Counted from the stretch's first letter, positions 1 to 9,605 are shown. The stretch: DNA of 55,263 bases from Kitasatospora sp. DSM 101779 (GCF_025655475.1 NZ_JAHTIK010000001.1:2110909-2166171); one strand, 5' to 3'. The notes: generated from the sequence alone by a model not told the origin. Made by a program: numbers and translations.

Positions 1-89
1 GCGAGCGTGGCGGCGGCGACGACGGCCAGGGCGGCGGGACGGCGCAGGCGGGATCGCCGCTGCGCACGCCGGTGGGCATGCAGGGACAC
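1..89 (-). CDS. N-terminus of a secreted protein, truncated by the window edge
   Basis: Only the first 29 codons are visible. Reading leftward from a GTG at 87-89, the peptide begins MSLHAHRRAQRRS, carries many arginines, and runs into an Ala/Val/Leu-rich stretch (PAALAVVAAATLA). This is the shape of an n-region plus hydrophobic core of a Sec or Tat signal peptide. A CGGAG ribosome site lies 6 bases upstream of the GTG. The mature protein lies outside the window, so no function can be given. The gene is divergent from the secreted protein starting at 349. The start and reading frame are inferred from the signal-peptide pattern alone. Confidence 0.5.
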   Translation of the reverse strand, partial: MSLHAHRRAQRRSRLRRPAALAVVAAATL

Positions 90-348
90 GTAGGACTCCG
101 GATTCCGGTGGGGCAGAACGGGACCTGACGGTGCAGCCGCCCGGTGGGGCGGGGGCGGGCGGCCTGAAGTTGACGCGCTCATGATAGTCAGGCTTCGGTA
201 AAGCCACCGTCAAGAGGCCGTCACGCAACGGATGTTCGCCTGACGACCGCTCACCGCCGCGCCCCCGGACGGAGCAGCACCGGGCGCCGGTCACGTCCGC
301 GCCCGGCACAGTGGCCAGGAGTGCCCCTGCTGCGAAAGGCCCGCCGTC
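90..348. promoter_or_regulatory. Divergent intergenic region between two secreted-protein genes
   Basis: About 260 bases without a supportable gene. The stretch around 178-235 (CATGATAGTCAGGCTTCGG onward) is less GC-rich than its surroundings and is the likeliest promoter area for one or both flanking genes. No convincing -35/-10 pair or operator dyad was found. Confidence 0.25.
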
Positions 349-1239
349 GTGCCGCCGAACCCCCGCCCCCGCCCCGTCCGCCGCCTGCTGGCCGCCGCGC
401 TGCTGGCCACCGCCCTGCTGCCCGCCGCCCCGGCCGCCGCGGCCGAGCACCTGCGCACCGTCTACGGCCGCCCCGTCCCGTTCGGCGACGGCGCCGCGCA
501 CGCCTACGCCCGCCTGCACGGCGACCGACCCGTGGAGATCGGCGTCGCCCTCACCCGCGGCTCGCTGACCGACCTGCCCACCGAACCGGCCGACGGCCGG
601 CACTGCTACGACCGTAACGGCGACGGCACCGTCGACCCCATGCGCGAGTGCGCCGGCGGCCACGAGTACGCGCTCGACCTGCCCCGGGCCCTGCGCGACC
701 TGCCCGGGATGCCGCTGAAGTTCGCCCTGCTCGACTGGGACCCGGCCGGCCACGGTCCGCCGAAGGTCTACGACCGCCCGCACCTCGACGTGCACTTCTA
801 CCTGCAGTCCAACGCGGAACGGCAGGCGATCCGCCCCGGCCCGTGCGGCATCCTGATCGACTGCACCGACTACGCGACGGCCACCCGGCCGCTGCCGCCC
901 CAGTACCTGCCCGCCGACTACACCGACAAGGGCCTCGCCCAGGTCGCCATGGGCAACCACCTCACCGACCTCACCGGCGAGGAGTGGCACGGCCAGGGAT
1001 TCACCCGCACCTTTGTGTACGGCACCTACGACGCCCGGATCACCTTCCTGGAGCCGATGATCACGCTCGCCGCGCTGCAGGCCGCCGAGGGCGCCGACCC
1101 GGCCGACGCGTGCCGGCCGGTCAAGCAGCCACAGGCCTGGCAGGTGCCCGGCTGGTACCCGCGCGCCTACTGCGTGCGGCACTCGGCCGAGAGCGGCGAG
1201 TACACCGTCTCGCTGGAGGACTTCGCCCGGCACGCCTGA
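349..1239 (+). CDS. Secreted protein, probable TTHB210-like (DUF5602) family
   Basis: A 296-residue protein with a clear signal peptide: basic RPRPVRR, a hydrophobic core of Leu/Ala, and an AAAA-E cleavage area near residue 33. The mature part begins HLRTVYGRPVPFGDG and contains LDWDPAGHGPPKVYDRPHLDVHFY, a pattern I associate with the TTHB210-like family of unknown function (family assignment from memory). Around residues 86-96 lies DRNGDGTVDP, which has the D-x-N-x-D-G spacing of a calcium-binding loop. The GTG start at 349 is chosen because AAAGG sits about 9 bases upstream and the signal peptide begins there. The next gene begins 35 bases downstream. The function is unknown; a surface or extracellular role is inferred from the signal. 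Confidence 0.75.
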   Translation: MPPNPRPRPVRRLLAAALLATALLPAAPAAAAEHLRTVYGRPVPFGDGAAHAYARLHGDRPVEIGVALTRGSLTDLPTEPADGRHCYDRNGDGTVDPMRECAGGHEYALDLPRALRDLPGMPLKFALLDWDPAGHGPPKVYDRPHLDVHFYLQSNAERQAIRPGPCGILIDCTDYATATRPLPPQYLPADYTDKGLAQVAMGNHLTDLTGEEWHGQGFTRTFVYGTYDARITFLEPMITLAALQAAEGADPADACRPVKQPQAWQVPGWYPRAYCVRHSAESGEYTVSLEDFARHA

Positions 1240-1274
1240 GCACCGCAGCCCACTCGATCCCACCTGGAGGCCCC

Positions 1275-1574
1275 ATGCCGCCCGTCGGACTGCTCGCCCG
1301 CATCGAGGCCAAGCCCGAACACGCCGAGGAGGTCGCCGAGCTGCTGCTCGCCGCACTGCCGATGGCCGTCGAGGAGGTGGACACCCGGACCTGGTTCGCC
1401 TTCCGCGAGAGCGAGACCGTCTTCGGCATCTTCGACACCTTCGACGACGCGCAGGGCCGGGAGTACCACCTCCAGGGCCGGATCGCCGCCGCCCTCATGG
1501 AAGCCGCACCCCGCCTCCTCGCCGCCCCACCGGACATCCGGTACATCGACGTCCTGGCGGCGGCACTGCCGTAG
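1275..1574 (+). CDS. Antibiotic biosynthesis monooxygenase (ABM) domain protein
   Basis: A 99-residue single-domain protein with the dimeric alpha-beta barrel pattern of ABM proteins: VGLLARIEAKPEHAEEVAELL at the start, then TRTWFAFRESETVFGIFDTF. These small proteins act as cofactor-free monooxygenases or as stress-related dimers of unknown substrate. The ATG at 1275 follows a TGGAGG ribosome site with ideal spacing. It lies 35 bases behind the secreted-protein gene on the same strand, so the two may be cotranscribed. The domain call is fairly secure; the substrate is unknown. Confidence 0.8.
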   Translation: MPPVGLLARIEAKPEHAEEVAELLLAALPMAVEEVDTRTWFAFRESETVFGIFDTFDDAQGREYHLQGRIAAALMEAAPRLLAAPPDIRYIDVLAAALP

Positions 1575-1607
1575 GAGTGTCCTTCAGGCAGCCGGGTGCC
1601 CACAGGG

Positions 1608-1740
1608 GGGCGCGGGGAACTGCGCAGTCCGGGCATGGGTGTCGGAACAGGACTCGGCCAACCCTGACCTGTACGACGGCCCGCCTCCGAGTTGCGCAGT
1701 TCTCCCCCGGCCTCCGGCCGGGCGGTGCCCCCACGCGCCC
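1608..1740. repeat. Dispersed streptomycete repeat elements (two opposed copies)
   Basis: A copy of GCGCGGGGAACTGCGCA lies at 1610-1626 and a diverged inverted copy (TTGCGCAGTTCTCCCC) at 1692-1707. The latter is followed by CGGGCGGTGCCCCCACGCG, a second common streptomycete intergenic motif whose reverse form (GTGCTGGGGGCACCTCCCGG) also appears near 36587-36606. The same GCGC-flanked core forms the array at 45940-46351. The region separates the ABM gene from the next gene and holds no coding sequence I can support. Confidence 0.7.
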
Positions 1741-1802
1741 CTGCACCGCTGCCCCGACGGCACCGCCAACCGGACGTACGGTGGACGTGGAGAGGCTCAG
1801 CC

Positions 1803-3092
1803 ATGTACTACCCCGACCGCGAGGAAGCGGGCCGCCGGCTGGCGGCCGAACTGCAGCGGTGGCGCGGGGCCGACCCGGTCGTGGTGGCCCTGCCGCGCGG
1901 GGGTGTCCCGGTCGCCGCACAGGTGGCCCGGGCGCTCCGGGCGCCGCTCGACATCTGCGTGATCCGCAAGCTCGGCGTGCCCTTCCAGCCGGAGCTGGGT
2001 ATGGGCGCGATCGGCGAGGACGGCGCCCGGGTGGTCAACGACGCGGTGGTGCGCGGCGCCCGGGTCACGCCCGAGCAGCTCGCCGAGGTCGAGCGGGAGG
2101 AGCGGTCCGAGCTGGAGCGCCGGGCCGAGCGGTACCGCCGGGGCCGCTCCCCCGTTCCGCTGGCCGGCCGGACGGTGATCGTGGTGGACGACGGGGTGGC
2201 CACCGGCTCGACCGCACTGGCGGCCTGCCGGATCGTCCGCGCCCGCGGGGCGGCCCGGGTGGTGCTGGCGGTGCCGGTGGCGCCGCAGGACTGGGCGGCC
2301 CGGCTGGGCGGGGACGTCGACGACCTGGTCTGCCCGCACACCCCGGCCCGGTTCTGGGCGATCGGCGAGTTCTACGCGGACTTCTCGCAGACCTCGGACG
2401 CCGAGGTGATCGCCCTGCTCGACGAGGCCGCGGCCCGGCAGCAGGAGCCGGACGACCCGGAGATCACCCTGGAGGCGGCCGGGGTGGAGCTGCGCGGGGT
2501 GCTGACCCGGCCGCAGGGCGCCCTCGGCGTGGTGCTGTTCGCCCACGGCAGCGGCAGCGGCCGGCTCAGCCCGCGCAACCGGTACGTGGCGGGCGAGCTC
2601 AACCGGGCCGGCATGGCCACCCTGCTGTTCGACCTGCTCACCCCCGCCGAGGAGATCGACCGGGTGAAGGTCTTCGACACCGAGCTGCTCGGCCGGCGAC
2701 TTGCCGAGGTGACCCGGCTGGTCACCGCCCGGCCGGACTGCGCCGGGCTGGCGGTCGGCTACTTCGGCGCGAGCACCGGCGCGGCGGCGGCGCTGCGGGC
2801 GGCCGCCGAGCCCGGCCTGAGGGTGGCCGCGGTGGTCTCCCGCGGCGGTCGGCCCGACCTGGCGGGGCCGGTGCTGGCCGAGGTGTCGGCCCCGACGCTG
2901 CTGATCGTCGGCGGCGCCGACCGGACGGTGCTGGAGCTGAACCGACGGGCCGAGGACCAGCTGCGGGCGCCGGTCTCGCTGGCCGTCGTCCCGGACGCCG
3001 GCCACCTCTTCGAAGAGCCCGGTGCGCTGGAGGCGGTCGCCGCCCTGGCCGCGGACTGGTTCACGCAGCACCTCTCGCCGGTGGCCCGATGA
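1803..3092 (+). CDS. Phosphoribosyltransferase fused to an alpha/beta hydrolase
   Basis: A 429-residue two-domain protein. Residues 1 to about 215 form a type I phosphoribosyltransferase domain, shown by the PRPP-binding loop VIVVDDGVATGST and by ALPRGGVPVA near the N-terminus. Residues from about 225 onward form a dienelactone-hydrolase-like alpha/beta hydrolase, with the HGSGSGR oxyanion region, a GASTG nucleophile elbow (Ser), an acidic D in GGADRTV, and His in AGHLFEEP. The same fusion is known in mycobacteria (Rv0571c type), where its role is unclear and linked to dormancy. The ATG at 1803 has GGAGAGG about 8 bases upstream. It stands alone, downstream of a repeat-filled gap. The activity on specific substrates is unknown. 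Confidence 0.85.
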   Translation: MYYPDREEAGRRLAAELQRWRGADPVVVALPRGGVPVAAQVARALRAPLDICVIRKLGVPFQPELGMGAIGEDGARVVNDAVVRGARVTPEQLAEVEREERSELERRAERYRRGRSPVPLAGRTVIVVDDGVATGSTALAACRIVRARGAARVVLAVPVAPQDWAARLGGDVDDLVCPHTPARFWAIGEFYADFSQTSDAEVIALLDEAAARQQEPDDPEITLEAAGVELRGVLTRPQGALGVVLFAHGSGSGRLSPRNRYVAGELNRAGMATLLFDLLTPAEEIDRVKVFDTELLGRRLAEVTRLVTARPDCAGLAVGYFGASTGAAAALRAAAEPGLRVAAVVSRGGRPDLAGPVLAEVSAPTLLIVGGADRTVLELNRRAEDQLRAPVSLAVVPDAGHLFEEPGALEAVAALAADWFTQHLSPVAR

Positions 3093-4466
<1,374 letters not shown>

Positions 4467-4493
4467 CCCACCCCCTGACGAGGAGACCGGGAC

Positions 4494-5693
4494 ATGGCGC
4501 ACTACCGGCAGCTGGGCGACATCCCGCCCAAGCGGCACACCCAGCACCGCACACCCGAGGGCGGGCTGTACTACGAGGAGTTGATGGGCGAGGAGGGCTT
4601 CAGCTCGGACTCCTCGCTGCTCTACCACCGGGGCATCCCCTCGGCGATCGTGGACGCCCGGCCGTGGGAGCTGCCGAGCCAGGCCACCACGCCCAACCTT
4701 CCGCTGATCCCCCGCCACCTGAAGCTGCACCAGCTCTTCGGCGAGGAGTGGAAGGGCACCGACGTGGTGGCCGGGCGGCGCCTCGTCCTCGGCAACTCCG
4801 ACGTGCGGATCTCCTACGTGGTCGCCGGGGCGCCCAGCGAGCTGTACCGCAACGGGCTCGGCGACGAGTGCGTGTACGTGGAGGACGGCGAGGCCACCGT
4901 GGAGACGGTGTTCGGCTCGCTGGACGTCCACCGCGGCGACTACGTGATCATCCCGCGGGCCACCACGCACCGCTGGGTGCCCACCGGCGACGGCCCGTTG
5001 CGCGCCTACTGCATCGAGGCGAACAGCCACATCACCCCGCCCAAGCGCTACCTGTCCCGGTTCGGGCAGCTGCTGGAGCACGCGCCGTACTGCGAGCGGG
5101 ACCTGCGCGGGCCGGTCGGGCCGCTGCTGGTCGAGGGCACCGACGTCGACGTGCTGGTCAAGCACCGCGGCGCGACCGGCGTGGTCGGCACCCGCTACAC
5201 CGTGCCGCACCACCCGTTCGACGTGGTCGGCTGGGACGGTTGCCTGTACCCGTACGTCCTCAACATCGAGGACTACGAGCCGATCACCGGCCGGATCCAC
5301 CAGCCGCCGCCGGTGCACCAGGTGTTCGAGGGCAACAACTTCGTCATCTGCAACTTCGTGCCGCGCAAGGTGGACTACCACCCGCTGTCGATCCCGGTGC
5401 CGTACTACCACTCCAACGTGGACAGCGACGAGGTCATGTTCTACTGCGGCGGCAACTACGAGGCCCGCAAGGGCTCGGGGATCGGCCAGGGCTCGATCTC
5501 GCTGCACCCCGGCGGCCACACCCACGGCCCGCAGCCGGGCGCGTACGAGCGCTCCATCGGCGTCGAGTTCTTCGACGAGCTCGCCGTCATGGTCGACACC
5601 TTCAGGCCGCTGGAGCTCGGCGAGGGCGGCACCGCGAGCGAGGACCCGGGCTACGCCTGGACGTGGTCGGGCGGACGGGGGCCGGGCCGGTGA
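4494..5693 (+). CDS. hmgA: Homogentisate 1,2-dioxygenase
   Basis: A 399-residue cupin-fold dioxygenase that opens the homogentisate ring to maleylacetoacetate. Recognisable features are PEGGLYYEELMGEEGFSSDS at the N-terminus, a mid-protein cupin (GDYVIIPRATTHRW), and the C-terminal metal region with VMFYCGGNYEARKGSG followed by HPGGHTHGPQPG, which should supply iron ligands. Length is close to other actinobacterial members and somewhat shorter than the 430-plus residue proteobacterial and animal enzymes. GAGGAG lies about 10 bases before the ATG. Its TGA overlaps the GTG of the next gene, pointing to translational coupling. Confidence 0.95.
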   Translation: MAHYRQLGDIPPKRHTQHRTPEGGLYYEELMGEEGFSSDSSLLYHRGIPSAIVDARPWELPSQATTPNLPLIPRHLKLHQLFGEEWKGTDVVAGRRLVLGNSDVRISYVVAGAPSELYRNGLGDECVYVEDGEATVETVFGSLDVHRGDYVIIPRATTHRWVPTGDGPLRAYCIEANSHITPPKRYLSRFGQLLEHAPYCERDLRGPVGPLLVEGTDVDVLVKHRGATGVVGTRYTVPHHPFDVVGWDGCLYPYVLNIEDYEPITGRIHQPPPVHQVFEGNNFVICNFVPRKVDYHPLSIPVPYYHSNVDSDEVMFYCGGNYEARKGSGIGQGSISLHPGGHTHGPQPGAYERSIGVEFFDELAVMVDTFRPLELGEGGTASEDPGYAWTWSGGRGPGR

Positions 5694-6502
5694 CCCCGCT
5701 GTACGCAGGGCTCTTCGACGACGCCGCGCTCTTCCCGCCCGGCGACCTGCCGCTCGCCGAGGCGGTGCCGGCCCACCGCGGCCACCGCACCGCCTGGTAC
5801 GCGGAGGCGGTCGGCCCGTTCCTCTGCGGCCCCGGCCGGCTGGCGGACCTCGTCCGCACCGCCGGCCCCGGCCCGCTGCCGGTCGGGCTGGTACTGCCGG
5901 GGGGCAGTGCGGGCCCGGCCGCGGCGCTCAAGGAGGCCGCCGGGCTCGACGTGGTGAGCCTCGAGATCGCCACCGCCGACGTCGCCGCCACCGTGGCGCA
6001 GCTCGCAGCCGAACTGCCCGAGGGCATCGCCGCGGCCGTCGAACTGCCGCGCGACGGCCGCCCCGAGGACGCGCTGGACGCCCTGGCCGGCACCCCTCAC
6101 CGGGCGAAGTACCGCACCGGCGGGCTCACCGCCGAGGCCTTCCCGCCGGTCGGCGAGCTGGCCGCCTTCCTGGTCGGCTGCGCCGAGCGGGCGGTGCCCT
6201 ACAAGTGCACCGCCGGGCTGCACCACGCCGTCCGGCACACCGACCCGGTGACCGGCTTCGAGCACCACGGCTTCCTCAACGTGCTGCTGGCCGCCGCCGC
6301 GGGCGACCGCGACGGTGCCGTGGCCGCGCTGGAGGAGCGCTCGCCGACCGTGGTCGCCTCCGCGGTCACCGGCCTGACGGACGACCAGGTAGCCGCCGCC
6401 CGACGCTCGTTCACCTCCTTCGGCACCTGCAGCATCGCCGAACCCCTCGCCGACCTGGCCGACCTCGGCCTGCTCCACCCACCCACGCTGGAGGACCGTT
6501 GA
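5690..6502 (+). CDS. Uncharacterised protein embedded in the homogentisate operon
   Basis: A 270-residue protein beginning MTPLYAGLFDDAALFPPGD at a GTG that overlaps the hmgA stop (GTGA); it in turn overlaps fahA. I do not recognise a named family. Strand-loop patterns (PLPVGLVLPGG, DVVSLEIA, GIAAAVELPRD) and the late cluster AKYRTGG, PYKCTAGLHHAV, EHHGFLNVL suggest a TIM-barrel-like enzyme with Lys/His residues in its active site. Being coupled on both sides between HmgA and FahA implies a role in the same pathway. The missing step there is maleylacetoacetate isomerisation, normally done by a glutathione-dependent enzyme that actinomycetes, which make mycothiol instead, would not be expected to use. 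That role is an inference only. Confidence 0.8.
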   Translation: MTPLYAGLFDDAALFPPGDLPLAEAVPAHRGHRTAWYAEAVGPFLCGPGRLADLVRTAGPGPLPVGLVLPGGSAGPAAALKEAAGLDVVSLEIATADVAATVAQLAAELPEGIAAAVELPRDGRPEDALDALAGTPHRAKYRTGGLTAEAFPPVGELAAFLVGCAERAVPYKCTAGLHHAVRHTDPVTGFEHHGFLNVLLAAAAGDRDGAVAALEERSPTVVASAVTGLTDDQVAAARRSFTSFGTCSIAEPLADLADLGLLHPPTLEDR

Positions 6503-7707
6503 CCTGGCTCGCCATCCCGCAGGACTCGCCGTACGGCATCCACAACCTGCCGTACGGCGTCTTCAGCGCGAACGACCAGCCCGGCCGGCGCCGGATCGGC
6601 GTCCGCATCGGCGACCACGTACTGGACGCCGGCGCGGCCGCCCGTGCCGTCGGCGCGCCGTCCGTACTGCTGGACGCCGACACCCTGAACCCGCTGATGG
6701 CGGCCGGCCACCGCACCTGGCGCGAGGTCCGCGGCGCCCTCACCGAGTGGCTCGGCGACGAGGCTCACCGCCCGGCCGTCGCCCCCTGTCTGCTGCCGCT
6801 CGCCGAGGTCGAACTGCACCTGCCGTTCGAGGTCGCCGACTACGTCGACTTCTACGCCTCCGAGCACCACGCCTCCAACCTCGGCCGGATTTTCCGTCCG
6901 GGCTCGGAGCCGCTCACGCCCAACTGGAAGCACCTGCCGATCGGCTACCACGGCCGGGCCGGCACGGTGGTGGTCTCCGGCACGCCGGTGGTCCGCCCGA
7001 ACGGCCAGCGCAAGGCCCCCGCCGACGCGGCGCCGAGCTTCGGCAAGTCCCGCCGGCTCGACATCGAGGCCGAGGTGGGCTTCGTCGTCGGCGCCCCGAG
7101 CGAGCTCGGCACCGCCGTCCCCATGTCGGCCTTCCGCGAGCACGTCTTCGGCGTCTGTCTGCTCAACGACTGGTCGGCGCGTGACATCCAGGCCTGGGAG
7201 TACGTGCCGCTCGGTCCCTTCCTGGGCAAGTCCTTCGCCACCTCGGTCTCGCCGTGGATCGTCCCGCTGGACGCGCTGGAGCACGCCCGGGTCGCCCCGC
7301 CCGCCCGCGACGTGGAGCCGCTCGACTACCTCGACGACCGCGGCGGCGAGCCCTGGGGCCTCGACCTGGCCATCGAGGTCTCGCTGAACGGCCACCCGAT
7401 CTCCCGGCCGCCGTTCGCCACCATGTACTGGACGGCCGCCCAGCAGCTCGCCCACATGACCGTCAACGGCGCCTCGCTGCGCACCGGCGACCTGTTCGCC
7501 TCCGGCACCGTCAGCGGCCCCGAGCCGGAGACCCGCGGCGCCCTGATCGAGCTGACCTGGAACGGCGAGAACCCGGTCAAGCTGGCCGACGGGACGACCC
7601 GTACCTTCCTGGAGGACGGCGACGAGGTGGTGATGACCGCCACCGCCCCCGGCCCCGACGGCAGCCGGATCGGCTTCGGCGAGGTCACCGGCCGCATCCT
7701 GCCCTGA
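6499..7707 (+). CDS. fahA: Fumarylacetoacetase
   Basis: A 402-residue hydrolase that splits fumarylacetoacetate into fumarate and acetoacetate, the last step of tyrosine breakdown. Diagnostic stretches are DYVDFYASEHHASNLG, the metal-binding pair in DIEAEVGFVVG, LLNDWSARDIQAWEY, and GPFLGKSFATSVSPW. The start is a TTG at 6499 overlapping the previous stop codon; GGAGG lies about 6 bases upstream and the protein begins TWLAIPQDSPYGIHNLPYGVF, the expected N-terminus of the family. It is the last gene of the operon, followed by a strong inverted repeat. Confidence 0.95.
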   Translation: MTWLAIPQDSPYGIHNLPYGVFSANDQPGRRRIGVRIGDHVLDAGAAARAVGAPSVLLDADTLNPLMAAGHRTWREVRGALTEWLGDEAHRPAVAPCLLPLAEVELHLPFEVADYVDFYASEHHASNLGRIFRPGSEPLTPNWKHLPIGYHGRAGTVVVSGTPVVRPNGQRKAPADAAPSFGKSRRLDIEAEVGFVVGAPSELGTAVPMSAFREHVFGVCLLNDWSARDIQAWEYVPLGPFLGKSFATSVSPWIVPLDALEHARVAPPARDVEPLDYLDDRGGEPWGLDLAIEVSLNGHPISRPPFATMYWTAAQQLAHMTVNGASLRTGDLFASGTVSGPEPETRGALIELTWNGENPVKLADGTTRTFLEDGDEVVMTATAPGPDGSRIGFGEVTGRILP

Positions 7708-7735
7708 CCCACGGCCCGCCCGAGGCTCGGCCCGC

Positions 7736-7812
7736 AGACCTTCCGCCCGGTCGCCCGCCCGGCCGCCCCGCTCAGCCGGGGTGGACGGGGCAGGCGGCCG
7801 GGCGGAAGGTCT
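7736..7812. terminator. Long inverted repeat between convergent genes
   Basis: AGACCTTCCGCCCGG at 7736-7750 is perfectly complementary to CCGGGCGGAAGGTCT at 7798-7812, with further GC pairing possible inside the loop. It follows fahA and overlaps the 3' end of the convergent membrane-protein gene, so it can act as a terminator for both directions. Confidence 0.65.
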
Positions 7813-8380
7813 TCCGCGGTCCGCTCACCGGGCGCAGCTCGGCCTGCCAGCGGTCGTCGATCACCCCGCGGCTGAGCCGCAGCAGCTGGTTGGCCCCCGA
7901 GGCCAGCTGTCCGCGGTAGGCGTCGACCGCGGCACCGTCCTCGGCCACCGCCAGGGCGACCCCTTCGACGAAGCAGATCGGGCAGCCCTCGGTCAGCCGC
8001 ACCGAGGTGCTCACCGGTTCGTCCGCGATCCCCTGGACGAGCACCGTGCCGAACGGCGCCACCGCCAGTACCAGGAGTCTCGGGCCGTCCGGGCGCGCGG
8101 CCGCCGCGAGGATCTCCCCCTGCAGCTCGGCGGGGGCCGCGACTCTGACCCGGCCGAGCACGGCGACCGCGAGCGCGACCTGCAGCAGGGCCAGCGCCAG
8201 CACCGCGAAGGCGACCGGCACCAGCCAGCCCGCTCCCGACCCGAGCCCGCGCCACAGCGCGATCCCGCCCACGACCACGATCAGCGCCATACTGCCCGCG
8301 TTTGGGCCGCGCCGGAAGGTCGTCCGTCCGAGCAGCAGCACCAGCGCCACCGCGAGGGTGATGTCCAGAAAGGTTCCCAT
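7772..8380 (-). CDS. Small membrane protein of unknown function
   Basis: A 202-residue protein with three predicted membrane segments in the first 75 residues (FLDITLAVALVLLL, SMALIVVVGGIALW, LVPVAFAVLALALLQVALAVAVL). A soluble region of about 125 residues follows that reads like a small alpha-beta domain (RLLVLAVAPFGTVLVQGIA) and contains CPICFVEG. No family was recognised. It is convergent with fahA and divergent from the hydratase at 8463. A cytoplasmic or extracellular sensory role is possible but unsupported. Confidence 0.65.
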   Translation of the reverse strand: MGTFLDITLAVALVLLLGRTTFRRGPNAGSMALIVVVGGIALWRGLGSGAGWLVPVAFAVLALALLQVALAVAVLGRVRVAAPAELQGEILAAAARPDGPRLLVLAVAPFGTVLVQGIADEPVSTSVRLTEGCPICFVEGVALAVAEDGAAVDAYRGQLASGANQLLRLSRGVIDDRWQAELRPVSGPRKTFRPAACPVHPG

Positions 8381-8462
8381 GCCAGCCCCCTCACCGCCGG
8401 TCCCGCCGACCGGTCACCCGTATCGTTTCCCCCGGCACGGCCATCGAGACGGGAGCAGGGGC

Positions 8463-9494
8463 ATGAGTGTGCAGGTCCGACGGGACGGCCGGGCGGGGCG
8501 GATCGTCCTCGACCGGCCGAGGGCGCTGAACGCGCTGACCCACGGGATGCTCCTGGAGATCCGCGACACCCTGCTGGCCTGGGCCGACGACGACTCCGTC
8601 CGCACCGTGGTGCTCACCGGGGCCGGGGAGCGCGGGTTGTGCGCGGGCGCCGACATCCGGGAGCTGCACGACGACGCCCGGGCCGGCGGGGCCGGCGCCC
8701 GGGTGTTCTTCGCCGACGAGTACCGGCTGAACCACCTGATCTCCCGCTACCCCAAGCCGTACGTCGCCGTGATGGACGGCATCACCATGGGCGGCGGCGT
8801 CGGCCTGTCCGGGCACGGCTCCGTCCGGGTCGTCACCGAGCGGTCGAACGTCGCCATGCCGGAGACCAGGATCGGCCTGATGCCGGACGTCGGCGGCAGC
8901 CGGCTGCTCGCCCTCGCCCCCGGCGGACTCGGCACCCACCTGGCGCTCACCTCCGGCTCGATGGGCCCCGGCGACGCGCTGCTGTGCGGCTTCGCCGACC
9001 ACTTCGTGCCCACCGCCGCACTGGACTCGTTCACCGCGGCGCTCGCCGGCACCGACCCGGACGGGGCACTCGCCGCGCACGCCGCCGAACCTCCGGCCGC
9101 CGCCCTCGCCGCGCACCGCGCCTGGATCGACCACTGCTACGCCCCCGACACCGTCGAGGAGATCCTCGACCGGCTCGACGCCGCCGGCGAGAGCGCCGCC
9201 GCCGCGGCCGCCGCGGAGATCCGCGCCAAGTCGCCGACCGCGCTCAAGGTCACCCTCGCCGCGCTGCGGCGGGCCCGCGGCCACCGCAGCCTCGGCGAGA
9301 CCCTGGAGCAGGAGTACGTGATCTCCTGCGCAGCGCTGGACTCCCACGACCTGGTGGAGGGGATCCGCGCCCAGGTGGTCGACAAGGACCGCAACCCGCA
9401 GTGGAAGCCGGCCGCGCTCGCCGACGTCACCGACGAGGACGTGGCGCGCTTCTTCGCGCCGACCGGCGACCCGCTCGGCCTGGACCCGGCCTGA
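8463..9494 (+). CDS. 3-hydroxyisobutyryl-CoA hydrolase / enoyl-CoA hydratase family
   Basis: A 343-residue crotonase-fold protein. The size (longer than the 260-residue hydratases) and the motifs LDRPRALNALT, GERGLCAGADIRELH, KPYVAVMDGITMGGGVGLS and MPETRIGLMPDVGGS match 3-hydroxyisobutyryl-CoA hydrolases of valine breakdown, where the Glu in PET is catalytic. The ATG at 8463 has GGGAGCAGGGG just upstream. A GACCGGTC palindrome lies at 8408-8415 in the short upstream region and resembles the larger dyad before the next gene. Paired with the downstream hydratase, the two likely serve branched-chain or fatty acyl-CoA degradation. Confidence 0.85.
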   Translation: MSVQVRRDGRAGRIVLDRPRALNALTHGMLLEIRDTLLAWADDDSVRTVVLTGAGERGLCAGADIRELHDDARAGGAGARVFFADEYRLNHLISRYPKPYVAVMDGITMGGGVGLSGHGSVRVVTERSNVAMPETRIGLMPDVGGSRLLALAPGGLGTHLALTSGSMGPGDALLCGFADHFVPTAALDSFTAALAGTDPDGALAAHAAEPPAAALAAHRAWIDHCYAPDTVEEILDRLDAAGESAAAAAAAEIRAKSPTALKVTLAALRRARGHRSLGETLEQEYVISCAALDSHDLVEGIRAQVVDKDRNPQWKPAALADVTDEDVARFFAPTGDPLGLDPA

Positions 9495-9504
9495 GGTGAC
9501 GACC

Positions 9505-9541
9505 GTCTCGCCTGGCGAGACTGGCGCACCGACCGGTCGGT
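9505..9541. promoter_or_regulatory. Two palindromes upstream of the enoyl-CoA hydratase gene
   Basis: GTCTCGCCTGGCGAGAC at 9505-9521 is a perfect dyad with a one-base centre. ACCGACCGGTCGGT at 9528-9541 is a perfect 14-base palindrome of the kind bound by TetR-family repressors of acyl-CoA metabolism genes. The second sits 65 bases before the downstream start and is the better operator candidate; the first could also be a short hairpin behind the upstream gene. Confidence 0.5.
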
Positions 9542-9605
9542 CGGAGATCGTATCCACCGTCAGGACGCGCGCCGAGCGGCGGCGCAGCGAAGGGAGTCAA
9601 GGACG

